Assembly (NCBI GenBank): GCA_907165135.1
Contig: OU015569.1
Location: 6,758,001 to 6,822,000, forward strand
Length of the DNA stretch: 64,000 bases
Direction: 5' to 3'
Source of the DNA: Oikopleura dioica
Lineage: Eukaryota > Chordata > Appendicularia > Copelata > Oikopleuridae
Under the pieces are notes generated by a model, which worked only from the letters and a program-made list of their open reading frames with translations, was not told where the DNA came from and searched no databases. Numbering within the stretch: position 1 is the first letter of the stretch; each line of letters begins with the position of its first letter. Both the position numbers and the translations under genes were made by a program. This document shows positions 29,570-42,100 of this stretch, piece by piece.

Positions 29570-31040
29570 CCCTTGATGTTAAACCAGAAAAACGACCCTG
29601 TAGATAACCGGCCCTCATCTTTTCTACACCTGCCTAAATTGAAAGAATCCTTATTTAGTTTCCTTTTAATTTTAATCCACTTCCTCGCTTTTTATGATTG
29701 AAATTTCCCTTATCTTCCGTAAATTTCTTTTACTGTTATTTTCTTGAAATATTTTTAACTCGCACTGTCAATTGATTATTTCGTTAATTTTATCTTTGAT
29801 ATTCCGTGATCCCTACTTAGAACACCTTACACAGAATTGCGACCCTGCGTAATAAAACAAAGCAACTTCATATTTCACTTGATCAAATCATCACTGTGAC
29901 TTGATTGATGTTTTTTACATTTGCTTCTACGCAGGGGAATTTTAACGATAGCATCAATTCGCAGGAAATGTGCTTGATTGGAAATTTTGCGATGTTTGAT
30001 TTGGTTTCTTCTTATTTGTCTTTGCGGACCCCGAAATGGTCGCCTATTCGATGACCGTATCTGTTTGCATGTCAAATCCTTTGAGTCGGCTCTTTTGGGC
30101 ACGCAAAACGAGAGGATCGGCAATCTATGGAAGAGAAGAGAAGCTTTGTCAAAGATCACATGGAATAGCGAAAAGAAAAAGTAAGTCTTATTTTTTGCAA
30201 TGCTCATTAGCGCATACAAAAATTTCTCGTAAGACTAGAGTTGTCTTTTGTCCCAGGGAATCGAATTCAATAGAGCCTTCTTCCGGCGCTGCTCCTTTCT
30301 TCTTCGATCTTTCCACACAATCGCGTTAACACCTCAGTATAAAAAATCTTTTAACGGGGAATGTTTTTATGAAATTCTTGTCGTTTCAAGAGATATTCAA
30401 AGTGTAGCAAAACGAGCATTCACCTTGAGATTGGAGAAGATCAAAGAATCAGCCGCCACTTCGGTGAATCACGCGATTTAAAAAAGGGCCCCTGATCTAG
30501 AAATTCCCAGCAATTCGTGTAACAAACGTCGATTTACAAAAGAGTAAGAAACGTATAAGTTTTCGAGAGCATTTACCTTCGCTTTACTTACTTGAGCAAT
30601 AGTTTCAACACAGTGGCGCTATCATATCTGACAGGTTTCTTAATCCAACTGAGCTTAGTTCCCAAATGTGTATTTTGTTATGTAGCCAGCTAGTTAGTCG
30701 CGAACTTTAATTTTAGCAACGTAAATTCTTTTGACCATCTCATAGTAACTTACTATATGAAAGTGATACCTGGTGTTTTTATTTGTGGCACAATAGCGCT
30801 GTGTTGTCAATCACCGCTCAAGAACTTGAAAGAAAAGGAGCGCCGGTCCACTTTTCTTGTCCTGTCGGACGTGTCGAGCACATCAACGTTTTTTCTCTTC
30901 TTGAATTTTTCATAAAGAAGAGTTTTTGACAGCATACGGAAACGGACGGAGCCAAATTTTCACAATTTCACAGAGATTTTCGGCGGAATTTACAACTTTC
31001 ATTAGGATTGCTGAATTTTTCCCAAACGAAGATCTGACAG
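29570..31040. other. Spacer with one weak coding candidate
   Basis: AT-rich intergenic DNA. A possible exon pair lies at 29978-30178 (hydrophobic start EILRCLIWFLLICLCG, then a good GTAAGT donor) and about 30262-30481 (ending with a TAA). It has no ATG in frame and no domain, so I do not call a gene. I see no repeat or RNA gene. Confidence 0.35.
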
Positions 31041-33886
31041 ATGATGCTATCGATACTCACCGGAGCCTTTCTCGCTCTTGGGAGGGCAGATGAAATTAGA
31101 GACAGTGTCGAGATAGATTTCCAGGTAAAAATATATGCCTTTGGTAATCCAAGAAATTCTTTATGAAGGATCCCGTTGGGATCAAAGAAGAGCCACTAGA
31201 GCTGAAATGCCGCTACCGACTGCCAGAAAGTTCGACACTTACCTCCATTTATTTCGCTCTTGGCGAATACTCAGGTTCTTCTTTAATAGGTAAGACTCTT
31301 ACCGTAAGAGCGCACATTTGCCAAAGACACATTCATTCGCACTACTCGCCATAAACATTTGAACATCACATAATTTTCAAACAGAGCATTCGATACCGTT
31401 GGCGACGGTAAATATTAGTCGAACGTCACCATTCCGGATCACATAAAGCAGCCTTCAGATAACAATAGTTACTCGCGACCAATCTATCAAAATGTGTGAC
31501 CTAAGCTGGTCTTTTCTCAAAATCATTTAGACCCTGAAGATATAATTGTCAGCGCTGAGGGTGTCAGTGGCAAAAGAAACTGGTACGGCGACTGGCCCGA
31601 GAAATCGGAGCTTGAACACAACGAAGATCTTGATGGATGGAGAGTGGCTGTTTTACGAATTTTGTCATCGTCACTCGAATTCGATCAAGCCAAGTTCACC
31701 TGTGGACTTACTGCACAAGGTATATAAATGCGGAGTTTTTATCGCTAAACTCGTGCAATCAGATATTCCCCGACCAATATCCAGTGAAGCAGTAGTCACA
31801 GCAGAAGTTCAAGTCCGTCCCGATGAAATCCTGTTTCAGCACGACATCAAGGAAAAAACTCTTTTTGTCTCTTGTGGTGCAGAGAATGGGAAGCCATACG
31901 CAAGCGCAAGCATTATCATTGATGAGAAGCTTGGACGAACAATCAATGGAAATGATCTCGTGAATGCTTCGTATCAGTTGACCAAAGCTTTTGACGGAAA
32001 GGTATTTGAGTTTAGTATTTTACAGTTACTTCTGCTATTGTTAACTTGAAAGCTCAATTTCCGATTTGTAGCTGCTGGGAAAGTCATTGTAGAACTTTAA
32101 GAACTCACCCATTTTATTTGCGCTCAAGAGCTTAAGAATTGGCTCCCCGCCATTATTTAAATCTAAAAAAATAAGAAAAGAATAAATTAAGGCTGTCACT
32201 TGCGAAGTCGCACATCCGACATACGTTGATGGCTCCATTGTGCAAGAATTCAGGCTTGGGGCACCAAAGCCAAGTAGCAGCTGTGGCCAAACTCAAACAG
32301 AAACGTGCGAAACAGTCGAAACCGGGGAACTGGCTATTGTTGCCGTAGAAATGACACGTGAAGGCGACCAGTGTTCCTGTAAGCATAGTTTAGTTATTTC
32401 ATTCAGTCATATTTCAGCTGTAAAAATTTCATACAATTAATTAAGTCTACGTGAGCTCCTCATCGCCTGTTCTCCAGCCTCCGGCGACTCTTAGGTGGGA
32501 AGGCCCTGAAGAAGACCCCAGCTTTGAGTTCGATAGTAAAGTTGCTAATTCAGTGAACTTTACTACATCCGCATTCGATAATACTACTGCCGTAACAGGT
32601 AAAATGACCAAAGAAGACGGGTGACTTTAAACTTTTAAAGTTGTCGCGGAATCAATCCTTGGTGCAAGTGCAGTGGCATTTGTCTTTAGAGATCACTGCC
32701 TTCCGATTCCGACTACCACGGCTGCGGTAAGTGAGACAACCACGGTTGTCAATGACGTGACTACTGGAGGGCATCGGCCATCGAACGACTATGAATCAGT
32801 TGTTCTCGAAGGGCAGGGGCGATCTGCCGGCTCGTTCAGTTTGGGTAGAATCATTAATTTCATTCTGTTCGTAAATATGAATTTAACTGATCTTAACCGA
32901 CCTCTGTATGCTCGAGCAAACAACGATTTTCTCTCCTACCCAAAAGAAGTGACCCGGGTCTTGAGGATGAAATCTTTTATACGGTATATTCTAACTTTTG
33001 AATGACACAGTATGCTTTTGACACATTTATTCTCGGCAAAGCTTTTAATTATCGCAGCTTAGAACTGTTTTTCATGAGTTATATCGACATCTGTAACTAA
33101 GCACCAGTATACTGCGATAATGAAAAAGTAGTTGCGGATAATTCTTGATTGAGCAAAATTTTCTGTGTGTTTTAGTCACTGAGCGCTTTGGGATTAAAAG
33201 ATAGATTCAAAAAAGTATTTTGAATTAGTGTGAGTCTTCTGTGATGGGATTACTGTAATTACAGCACAATGCAAATTGATCTCGAGCTTCTTCAGTAAGT
33301 TACTGATTTTAGGTAAGCCCTGAAGATGAAGCTGAAATGGCCGGGGCTATTGTTGCTGCGATTGTACTTGGATCACTTGCCGTTGTTTTTATTATTGCTG
33401 CTGCCATTTATTTCATGTGCTTCAACAAACACGAGGAAGCTTATCGACCAAATGAAAAAGGTAAGAACTCAATAGTATAACAAGACGAGAATATACATTA
33501 AGACTCTGATCTTGATGATATTACCTCTTCCGTGGACTTGAACGAAGTGGCGGAGACAAAAAAGACAGCTTCGGTTAAACGCTCGAAAAGCGGAACTTGG
33601 AACGTCCCGAATGGCGAAGAAAACGCATCCTTATTAGCCAATTCGAGCTCACTCCACTCAGCTCCAAAAAGAACAACCTCAACACAAACTTTGCCCGAAT
33701 CAGAAAAGGTACTAATTCACAACAAATCATCCACAGAATGCTTCTTCCTTGACAATTATCTTTATCTTTCTCAAGAAAACAAGGAAGAATCATTATTTTA
33801 AATTTTGTTATCTCAATCTTTTACAATTTTGGTAGCCATTCAACACGTGGCTAAAGATATCAAAAGCCTCAAAAAATAAGAAATAA
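31041..33886 (+). CDS. Immunoglobulin-superfamily type I membrane protein
   Basis: Ten exons give 487 aa with exact frame: 31041-31124, 31169-31289, 31531-31719, 31763-32001, 32192-32378, 32446-32598, 32641-32726, 33313-33460, 33503-33708, 33836-33886. A signal peptide (MMLSILTGAFLALGRA) is followed by an Ig-like domain (LELKCRYRLPE ... AKFTCGLTAQ), a second Ig-like region (TLFVSCGAENG ... AVTCEVAHP) and a membrane-proximal Cys-containing segment. The TM helix is GAIVAAIVLGSLAVVFIIAAAIYF. The cytoplasmic tail is Ser/Thr rich (YRPNEK, SVKRSKSGTW). The layout recalls nectin/CADM-type adhesion molecules, without enough identity to name it. The 586-nt intron 32727-33312 contains an optional open extension to 32844, so an isoform is possible. 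Confidence 0.75.
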
Positions 33887-34372
33887 TTGAGGTAACAAAC
33901 TCAGTCACAATTTGATTCAGAATAATTATTACTCTTATCGCTCATTGGTAAGCATTTCTACGGTAGTCTTGAAATTAACATTATCTACAAGTAGATATAA
34001 TCGTAACACAGCTAATAAATGATAATGTCTAGTAGACTCACAAAAATAAGCGATCGGACTCTCCCAGCCATTCATAACTTTAAATTTAGTACGACCAGAC
34101 AGTGACACTAAAAGAAAATGCAGTCTTTGCCTCCACGGAATCCGTCCATGTTTAAACCTGTTCCTTCTTTTTTATAAAATATGCCATCAAAATACATCTC
34201 TCTCAAACTATATTGTTGTGGGATAGTTAGTGACGAATGCTTACCGTTCAAGAAAAGAGACAGATTTTCAGAATCAACTGAAATGAATTGTGATAGGGCA
34301 TGATTGGTATCAGGGTATTTATAATTCCAAATCCGGCCAGTCTGAAGGAGAGTGCAAGTCATAGAAGCAAAA
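33887..34372. other. Intergenic spacer
   Basis: About 490 bp of AT-rich DNA. A minus-strand frame at 34108-34395 overlaps the next gene's start and has no domain. I see no other feature. Confidence 0.4.
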
Positions 34373-35355
34373 ATGAGTGAGAAATTAGAGAGCACAGGTC
34401 AACATAGTCAAAAGGGCGAAGAAAGCCTTCCAGAGGGGAATGAAAAAGAGGAGAATCCTACAATCTCCAACGTAGAGTATCCGAGCACTACAGCAAGCTC
34501 TTTTTCGTCTGAAGAGGACAATGTTTACACTCGAAAAGAGCATGCTCCCATGCCGGAGTTTAAGAAAAAGAAGAAATCGTTATATTTTGGGCTCGAAGTT
34601 GCTTATTGCAGGAACTTTGCAAAATATCGTATTTCGAAGAAACTCGTTTCATTATTGAAAGATAAGTTTGCGAAACATAAAAGACAAATGATCAACCTCA
34701 ACTGTAAACTCTGCGAAGAACTGGTGGAGGATCCAAGAGAAACATCCGTGAGAGATAGATCATAATTTTCTAGCTTATTTTCAGTGTTGCCGAGAGCTTG
34801 TGTGCAACAAGTGTATAAGTCAATGCTTCAAAGTTGAATATTGCCGTCAACTAGAATGTGGAATATGTAATCGATGTCCATCTCCCCCAAAATTTCTCCT
34901 ACCGCCTTCACAGATTATCAAGGACAGGTTAAGCTCGAGTAGCTTCCGTTTTTTTAGGATTTTCAAATGATTATTCTCGAACTTTTCAAAAGAAAGCAAT
35001 TGAAACATCGATGCTTCTATGCAAAGTCGATGGTTGCAACGAGATCTTCCCGTTTGTAGAAGTTGAGAACCACCGAAAACGTTGCCCCTCTGAAAAATGC
35101 ATTCATTGCGAGGAGACATACTTTGCCAGTAGCAAAACAAAGGTATAATCTGAATAAATACTTGATGCCAACTGATTCAAGCACCTGAAAGAGTGTTTGC
35201 CTTTTCTGAATTCGGAACGAAGTCGATTGATGAGAGCTTGCTATGAGCTTGAAAAAACACTGCAAGGTATTCTTTTGATCTTATTTTAATCATTTAAATT
35301 TTAAGATTACAACGAATATGCTGAAATGACAGAGAACATAAGCGATCCTCTCTAA
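34373..35355 (+). CDS. RING finger plus TRAF-type zinc-finger protein
   Basis: Probably an E3 ubiquitin ligase. Exons: 34373-34747, 34785-~34926/34938, 34958-35142, 35182-35266, 35306-35355. An acidic, Ser-rich N-terminus is followed by a basic helix and a RING-like cluster (NCKLCEELVEDPRETS, CCRELVCNKCISQCF, CGICNRCP). A second Cys/His cluster of TRAF type follows (CKVDGCNEIFPFVEVENHRKRCP, CIHCEETYF, HLKECLPFL), then a short helix to the stop. RING plus TRAF-type zinc arrangement resembles RNF41/NRDP1-like or TRAF-like ligases. The second intron is odd: a GT-AG reading would be only 19 nt, while the alternative is a 31-nt intron starting GG (34927-34957). A frameshift cannot be excluded. Confidence 0.65.
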
Positions 35356-35912
35356 CCGAACTACCTGCAACTCAAATACACTGCTCTGATTATTGATAAC
35401 ATTTTCACGGATAATAATGAACAATAAATTTATTTGATGAAAAAGATTTTGAACAATTTTCTTCCCAAGGGTCTTACAGATGAATGTTTCGGTAGTACGC
35501 TGCCTCGCCGACACTGAAGATTGATAATTTTGTGGTCCTAGATTCGAAAAGGTTCACCTATGCATCGAAGCTAAAATACGACTGTGCTTGTTTATCGGGC
35601 GATAGCTTATGATTCTGGTACCGCCTTGACCGTTGCTTTATCAAGTTAAACTCTTATTGAAGCGTTCTTATTGAGAGCAAAAGTATATGAGGCAATTGAT
35701 TCTGAATCTTAGGAGCAAAACTTGTCCTGTGATTGCTCCTCTCCGAAAAAGTCCAACTTCGAAGGCTCTCCAAATCGGAATCGAGTAGAGTCTCTTCGTC
35801 TGATAGGGACGACTTCCTCTGTCTCCAAAAGTGATGAATAATTGATTATGTTGACAATCATAGAAAAACCGGGGATAAATTGATCTACTAAACGTTTTAG
35901 AATAATCATATT
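35356..35912. other. Convergent 3' spacer
   Basis: The plus-strand gene ending at 35355 and the minus-strand gene ending near 35913 converge here. Minus-strand frames at 35668-35919 run on past the stop of the latter but show no domain. It is likely 3' untranslated sequence of both genes. Confidence 0.4.
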
Positions 35913-37647
35913 TCACCACCAGCGACTGTTTGATGCTCGGAAGAGTGCCAGATTTTTGATGTTGGTCGATGCTCCAGTCCTAAGGTTATTATTTCTCAAA
36001 AACTCAATGAGTGATGTCACCTGAAGAACTTTGCGAACTCTCTCCTCAACTGCGTCCAAGAGCTCATCTTCTACCTTTACAGATCGAGTTGGCATCGATG
36101 AGACTGTTTTTATGGACATCGCGGGAGCGTCAGAAGTAGGAGTGTCGGACAGGAGTCGATCAATATTTCTACGTTTTTCTTCCATTTTCATGAGATCAAT
36201 TGACTTACAAGGGTGAAATTTTATACTATTTGGCAACTTGGTTAGAAATAGACCTACGAACTTATTATTCACGCATAGCTTTTTTCCTTCCATAATATTT
36301 CCATTGCCATAGAGCTTGGCCTTTTCGACTTCTTCGTACGCTTTTTGGTTAGCTAGAGAAAACATGAATATGCAGACTCTCCTTAAATTACCTAGCCGTA
36401 TTTGATTATAACTTGGGGAGATCAGGGGTGAAACTCCATCGGAAATACTGCAAAAACATAATTATCAATGTAACCCAAAAGAGAAAATTACGTTGGCGAT
36501 CTCTCTTGCTCCGTGCCCCAGTCATCCAAATATCCAGAGTCCTCCTCGTCAGCTTCGTTATCGACAGCTTTTCTAACACGTTCGATTCCTTGATTGAGTA
36601 TGCCGATCAAAGTTTGATCATCGTGTCGCAAGCTCCCCTTTCGTTTATCCTTCTGTTCCTGTATCTTTGTCTCAATATCCTCTGTTGTGAGCTGCTGGCG
36701 GAAAGACGCTTTCTTCAAAAGCTCTTTATGTATGTCTGCCTTGGCGTTTGCATTGGGAACCGATTTCGATGATCGTGCTTTACAAAGATCAAAAAATGTT
36801 TTCACTCTTAAATTATAAAACTTTAAAATGATTCATTTTTGAAATTTGCCTGAGTTTTCTCTTTTTGGAAGGCTGGACACTCTTGACGACTGGACCCGTG
36901 TTCTTTGCGTTATTGCTATTGATGGGAGAGTTTCTCCCCTCTTCGACAGCAATCTAGATTCGCATTGAGCCCGACTTCCTCTGCTTTGTGTCAGGATCGG
37001 AGGTGGCGGCGGTAGATTGAGAGAGGAGACGCTTTCGCAATTTATTGTTCGCTTCTGCTGGACCCTTGCTGTTTTCAATGTGTGACTCGTTGATGCTCTT
37101 GACGATACAGTGCTAGATAAAATTGAAACCCACGAAATCAATTCAAGAAAAACCTGTTTCTATACAAGCCAGTCTGACAAAAGTTTGGGCCAATTGTTGG
37201 AACCGCCAGCGATGGATTTATCGAGCAATTACTCCCAGTGCGAGATGAAACCTGGATTCTCTCCGATTGTAAACGGCTCGGTGCTGGAATTTTGGAGTTG
37301 AAAAACTCAGATGGCGGTGGAGGAAATTCTACTTCCGATAGTGTCTTTTGTCTCGATACTGGTTTTTCTATTGGTGCTCGTCGACGCTTTTTAGGGTTCA
37401 AGATTTTAAATCAAGCTCAGAAAAGATTGTACAGTCTGGCCTCGCAATAACTTGCCGTGCTATTACACAGTTTTTTAGCGAAGAATAATGGGTGATATTG
37501 CATGCTGTGATTGTATAATCTTATTTGAAGTTCAGATTCTGAACCATTGACCTGCGAAGTATCCAAAGAATGACGCTTTGACGATATTGAAGGAAATTCA
37601 ACAGAGACAGGCTCTTGTACCTTGTCAAGGCTTACACCTGATCCCAT
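35913..37647 (-). CDS. Proline-rich protein with WH2-like and acidic segments
   Basis: The gene starts at 37647 with MGSGVSLD, a possible N-myristoylation signal. Protein-like blocks on the minus strand: 37647-~37500, ~37390-37140 (Pro patches EVEFPPPPSEF), ~37110-36850 (SSLNLPPPPPIL), 36804-~36491, ~36445-36392 and ~36350-35913. The intron 36805-36849 begins GC. The block at 36804 has WH2-like helices (IHKELLKKASFRQQL and LIGILNQGIERVRKA) followed by an acidic stretch with Trp (EADEEDSGYLDDW). That order, poly-Pro then WH2 then acidic-Trp, resembles WASP/WAVE-type actin-nucleation-promoting factors, but the protein then continues for about 170 residues. The assignment is therefore tentative. 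The first two joins are not resolved. Confidence 0.5.
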
Positions 37648-38237
37648 CGTAAAAAATATAGAAACTCTTTAATTGTTTGCGCTTTTATTGCATCTTGATT
37701 CTCTTTTCAGAAGTGCACTCTCTAGGTTTGCGTCGCTCTAGTGCATCCGATAGCGTTGTGAAAAGTGCGACCGACAGAACTACGGCTGTTTAATTTTAAT
37801 TCTCAGAGATAAATATTCAATCACTTCTTCCTCTTCTAGCAAGATGTAGTCCTCCAAATCTGAATCTTTGCTATCACTTGATATTACATGAAAATGCTCA
37901 AATTATCACACCAGATGTATACTGCAAGAATTCTATGATGCTTCAATAATAAAAACATAGATGAAAAATTCTGAAAAAAAAAGAAATATTTTATTAAAAA
38001 AGTGATAACTATACGAATTCCAGACTTCAAGTCACTAGCTAGCGTTTTTTTCTCGGTTATTCTTCTTGATTTTAGATGTATTGAATTGTCGATCTTGTGG
38101 ACCAGTTAATTATTTTTGATTGTATAATTTGATATGATATATTCATACCATGTAGATGATATATGGTATGATTTGTATTAAATGGTTTGATTAAGTTAAG
38201 GATTTGGGTGTATAACTATAATTAATTAACTGTTTCC
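37648..38237. other. AT-rich spacer
   Basis: About 590 bp, strongly AT-rich, with TATA-like repeats near 38130-38180 (atgatatattcatacc and atgatatatggtatg form an imperfect palindrome). It would hold the upstream region of the gene starting at 37647 and the 3' end of the next minus-strand gene. No coding sequence is seen. Confidence 0.4.
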
Positions 38238-39170
38238 TTAGGTGTTATGATTTTCGTTAATGAGTTGAGGAACGTAAGCAACAGACTCATTGTTAGTTTT
38301 CCATGTGTCATCCAGTGTTTGCGGGACGAAGGTATTTTCAGATTGCTGGCTATAGACAGAAGCCCAGGTCGTGTCAAGTGTTTGCGGGACAAAAGTACAA
38401 TCTGTATCGTTTGAATGTGAGTTGCCGAAACTGCGGTTGTAGTTATCGCTCCAAACAGATGTTTCTGGAACAAATGTGCTTTCGTTTCTATTTTTTGTGA
38501 TAAATTTATTTAATAAATTATAAAATAAATCATACCTTTCTGAGTTGCTACTTTCTTGCAAGAGATGACTATTGCGAGTGTCTGGCCCGTTTCCGAAGGA
38601 TTTGAAGGATTTTTTGTTTTTATTCACGTATTTTGACGTGTTCCGTTTTTTCTTTGCAGTCTTCTTCGACTTTGGTGCATCTTTTATTGATGATAAATAT
38701 TCGATACTTTTTAAGGAGGACCTTCAAGAGAGATTTATCTTTCCTGAAAAAGTCTGATGAGTAGATTCGGCGGCTGTAGACATTTTTGCGTATCGAGAGT
38801 AGTCAGAAATTTCATATATTGAATCTATTGAAGAGACGGAGGTTAATCGGCAAAGACTATCAACGAAGCCATCATCAGGAGTTGGCATGCGCAGTGTCTT
38901 GTCAAAGTCGCTCCGTGAGGTTACGAATCTCTGCGAGTTAGTCAACGTTATCTAAATTTTATTAATTTGAAGCTGGTAAATGATAATGAAATATTTTACC
39001 TGTATATCTGCTTTGTATGGATTACCGTGCTTCGTACAGAAGTTAATGGATTTGTCTCCGCTCACTAAAGAGGATTGCTCATTTCGTCCTTCGCCATCTT
39101 GGTTCTCTCTTTCTCGTGCTTTCTGTCGCATCCACTCCCTCCGAGCGCTGGTCTGACGATCCTTCCCCAT
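38238..39170 (-). CDS. Protein with C-terminal TFVPQT-type repeats
   Basis: Minus-strand exons, in order: 39170-~39001, ~38953-38755, 38721-~38536 and ~38490-38238. It starts MGKDRQTSARREWMRQKARERE (basic helix), continues with a Ser/Asp-rich stretch (SVSSIDSIYEISDYS) and a Lys-rich patch (KSKKTAKKKR), and ends with four copies of a short motif: STFVPETSVW, CTFVPQTLDTTW, NTFVPQTLDDTW and AYVPQL. The intron 38722-38754 (33 nt) would start GA if the frame is to continue. The overall look is that of a disordered nuclear or cell-cycle protein with repeated docking motifs. No family is recognised. The start is the first ATG and lies close to a divergent promoter region. Confidence 0.55.
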
Positions 39171-42100
39171 TTTGATGATTAAAAAAACGAAAAAGAAACT
39201 TTCTAAATCTCAAAATGTTGACCGCGCTTTTAGTCAAGATTTGCCCATGCGATAGTGCAAATGTACCGTTAGACATAACTTTGCGATCGCAATTTGATTT
39301 TCTGATTTGGGGAAAGATTTTGGCCGTTTACGCGGTTCTAGTTTGTTGATTTAGTTGGATGTCGGAAGCGCGTCCGGCGAATTCAACCGCCGACCACAGC
39401 AAAGTATAACCGGAAGAAATTAAATGAACCACTGAAAGCAACTACGAAACTTGCCACTTTTCTTCGCATGAATACGATGTTTTATACTATCTAGCAATTG
39501 TCGATCCTCTTTAGTTAATTTTATTGTTTTACAAGAGTTTCGTTCTTTGATGCTATTCACTCAGTCATGAATGCCCAAAGACGATCTACTAGAAAAAACT
39601 TGCTGAGATGAGAAATCCGATGAGTTTTTGAATTCTTTACGGGGAATATACTGAAGAAGGTTGATTTTGGAATATTCTTTGAAATAAGGGCGGAATGCCT
39701 TTTTGAAAATTCGATTCGGATGAGCTCGATTTTGGCAATTATGGTTAATGCCATCATCAATCAAAAACGAAAACAAGATAATTTTTAAATTGAAATTTCG
39801 GAAACAGAATAAGCTAATGTTATCAGAACTAATCAGTCATAAAAGAGATTAAATATCAATACCCTAGAGTCCGGAAAAGGTTATTGTTGGCATCAAAGTA
39901 AATCTAAATTGTGTTAATTTCCAGACTAGAAAAGAAAGCTGCAAGTGTATCTGAGAATCCGAATAAAGCACGTGATTATATCTCACAATGTGACTCACAT
40001 GCGCATTGGTAGTGCTCTCTTTAGAATCAAAAGCTTCGATCTCTTGAAAGTCACAGAGGTCAATTTATTTGATACTTTATCAGAAGTTCTGGAGATAAGA
40101 ACTGAGCGTTAGAATGATGAGTTTATGGACGTGGTGGCGCGGTGACAAGAGCGCCAGATCGCCTTCTACCACCTCGGTTTCGATTGCCGTCGTTCTTCAC
40201 TCGTCCGTTCAAAAGAGAAAGAAGAACATGATCGGTAAGAAAATGTTCAACCACAAAAAATACACCTGCAAGAGAAACTCAGAGTTAAAATGTGCTTTCA
40301 GTCCATGGAAAAAGAAGAGAAGAATGAGAATGCGCGGGTCAGTCCTACCTAAGCATCGGAGCACGGAAGATGCGCTTGAATGGTAGAGTGTCAAACCAAC
40401 AAGAAGAAAGAAAGAAGATCTAAATATTATTGTGAGTACTTTGGAACATCGCATGTTTGAGAGTCGTCACGAGTATGATCTCGAACGAGCTAACATTAAA
40501 TCTGGCAAACTTTAGCCTGTCAGAACTATGAGTAAATGACGTTTTTATGTTTAGAAACTAGGCAAGTATCTCAGCGTCAAATCTGGCGTCCAAAAAAAAA
40601 AGAATCTAAAATCAACTCAAGGCTCACCCTGCTGCACACAGTATCAAGGTTAATAGACAACTAATGAGCAAGACAATCTAACACTGTTTTAGGCAATCCA
40701 GCAACACGAAGAACAATTTCAAGAAGAACCGCTGGAAAGAAAAGACTATGAAGACGATGGCAAAGAGCATACAGTCACCTCAAGACTTCCTTCGTTATCA
40801 TTCCACCAGGAAAAGGTTCTTTATCTTCGATATATTCGCTCAAAGCTTGCAGAAGGAACTTTGATAAAAGACCCATTTCATCGGCCGGAAATGGGCCTAC
40901 ATAAACAATCTCGCATATTCTTATCAACTAAAGGGTATTCTTATGAGAATAGCCGAAAGTGTTTGAGAGTATAGATTTACCCACGGCTTGGGCTCCTGAA
41001 CGGCGGCAAATTAACGTTTCCGATTTCAGCGGCTCTCCCAGCCGGTCACTAAATCACTCTAAAATCTATCCTGACATTGAAAACCACCACCTCAATTTAT
41101 TCCTCGCTCATGCGTTGTTGAATCGCTTTTCGATTAAAAATTGAATCCGAAACATCTTATCAATCATTTTTTTTTAACCGAGAAACTTTAACACAGCGCT
41201 ATTATTACTACATTTTATGAAATATTGACTGTCAATTATGTTAACTTATCAAAAATTATTCGATGACAATTCCGCTAACTCCGCATATTCCGCATTAAAG
41301 GTACTCCAACACTTCGTTAAGTCGCTTATCTGACTTACTGTAAGTGTTTGTAATATTGCTTGCTTTTGTTGTAAACGCAACCTTTTGGCTAAAAATTATT
41401 TGCTTCGTTTAACATTCCTCGCTGAGCTCGCTCTTTTTTCACTGTCGGCGTAAAATCTCACATTGGCGTTTTTGACATATTCTGGAGCTTGAGCTCACGT
41501 CGCAATACTTCTGCTGCATTCCAGCTCGCTTTTGCCAATTGACTCATACTCTCTCAAGCCTTCGATCATCAACCATTTGGCCTCAATTCAACCAATTCCC
41601 TCAAAACTTATTTTCCATGCAACTCGTCACTCCAAGAGGGAGCTGGTCGCTGCAAACTACCGACATATCTTTATTGAAACAGATCGAAGTCGGTTCCGCC
41701 CTTGTGGCGAACTCGTTCTTGTTTTCGCGAAAAGCGGTAAGTAAACACCTCTCCTGTGCAGTCAGCGTTTAGAATAAAACTTAAGATATGTCAAAACCGC
41801 TTTCACGGAATTTGTCCAATCAATGAAAACATTGCTTACCTCCCTCTCCCTATCCCGAAGAAGTACATTGAATTCGAGCTAAATGTCAGCCAATTTGGCA
41901 CATGAGTGGTACTGAAAACCTCGGTGTGAAATAAATTTTCGCAATTACTACCGCCCACTAGGCTGATCAAACGTTAAATTAGTCTAAATTTCGACATTGG
42001 AAAAGTAGGGAATTGGGATAGATAACAACTGTTGTTCCCTACTGATCAGACGGGGAAACTGGGATTTTTTGCAAAATTTATGCTTCCGAAAATTAAATTC

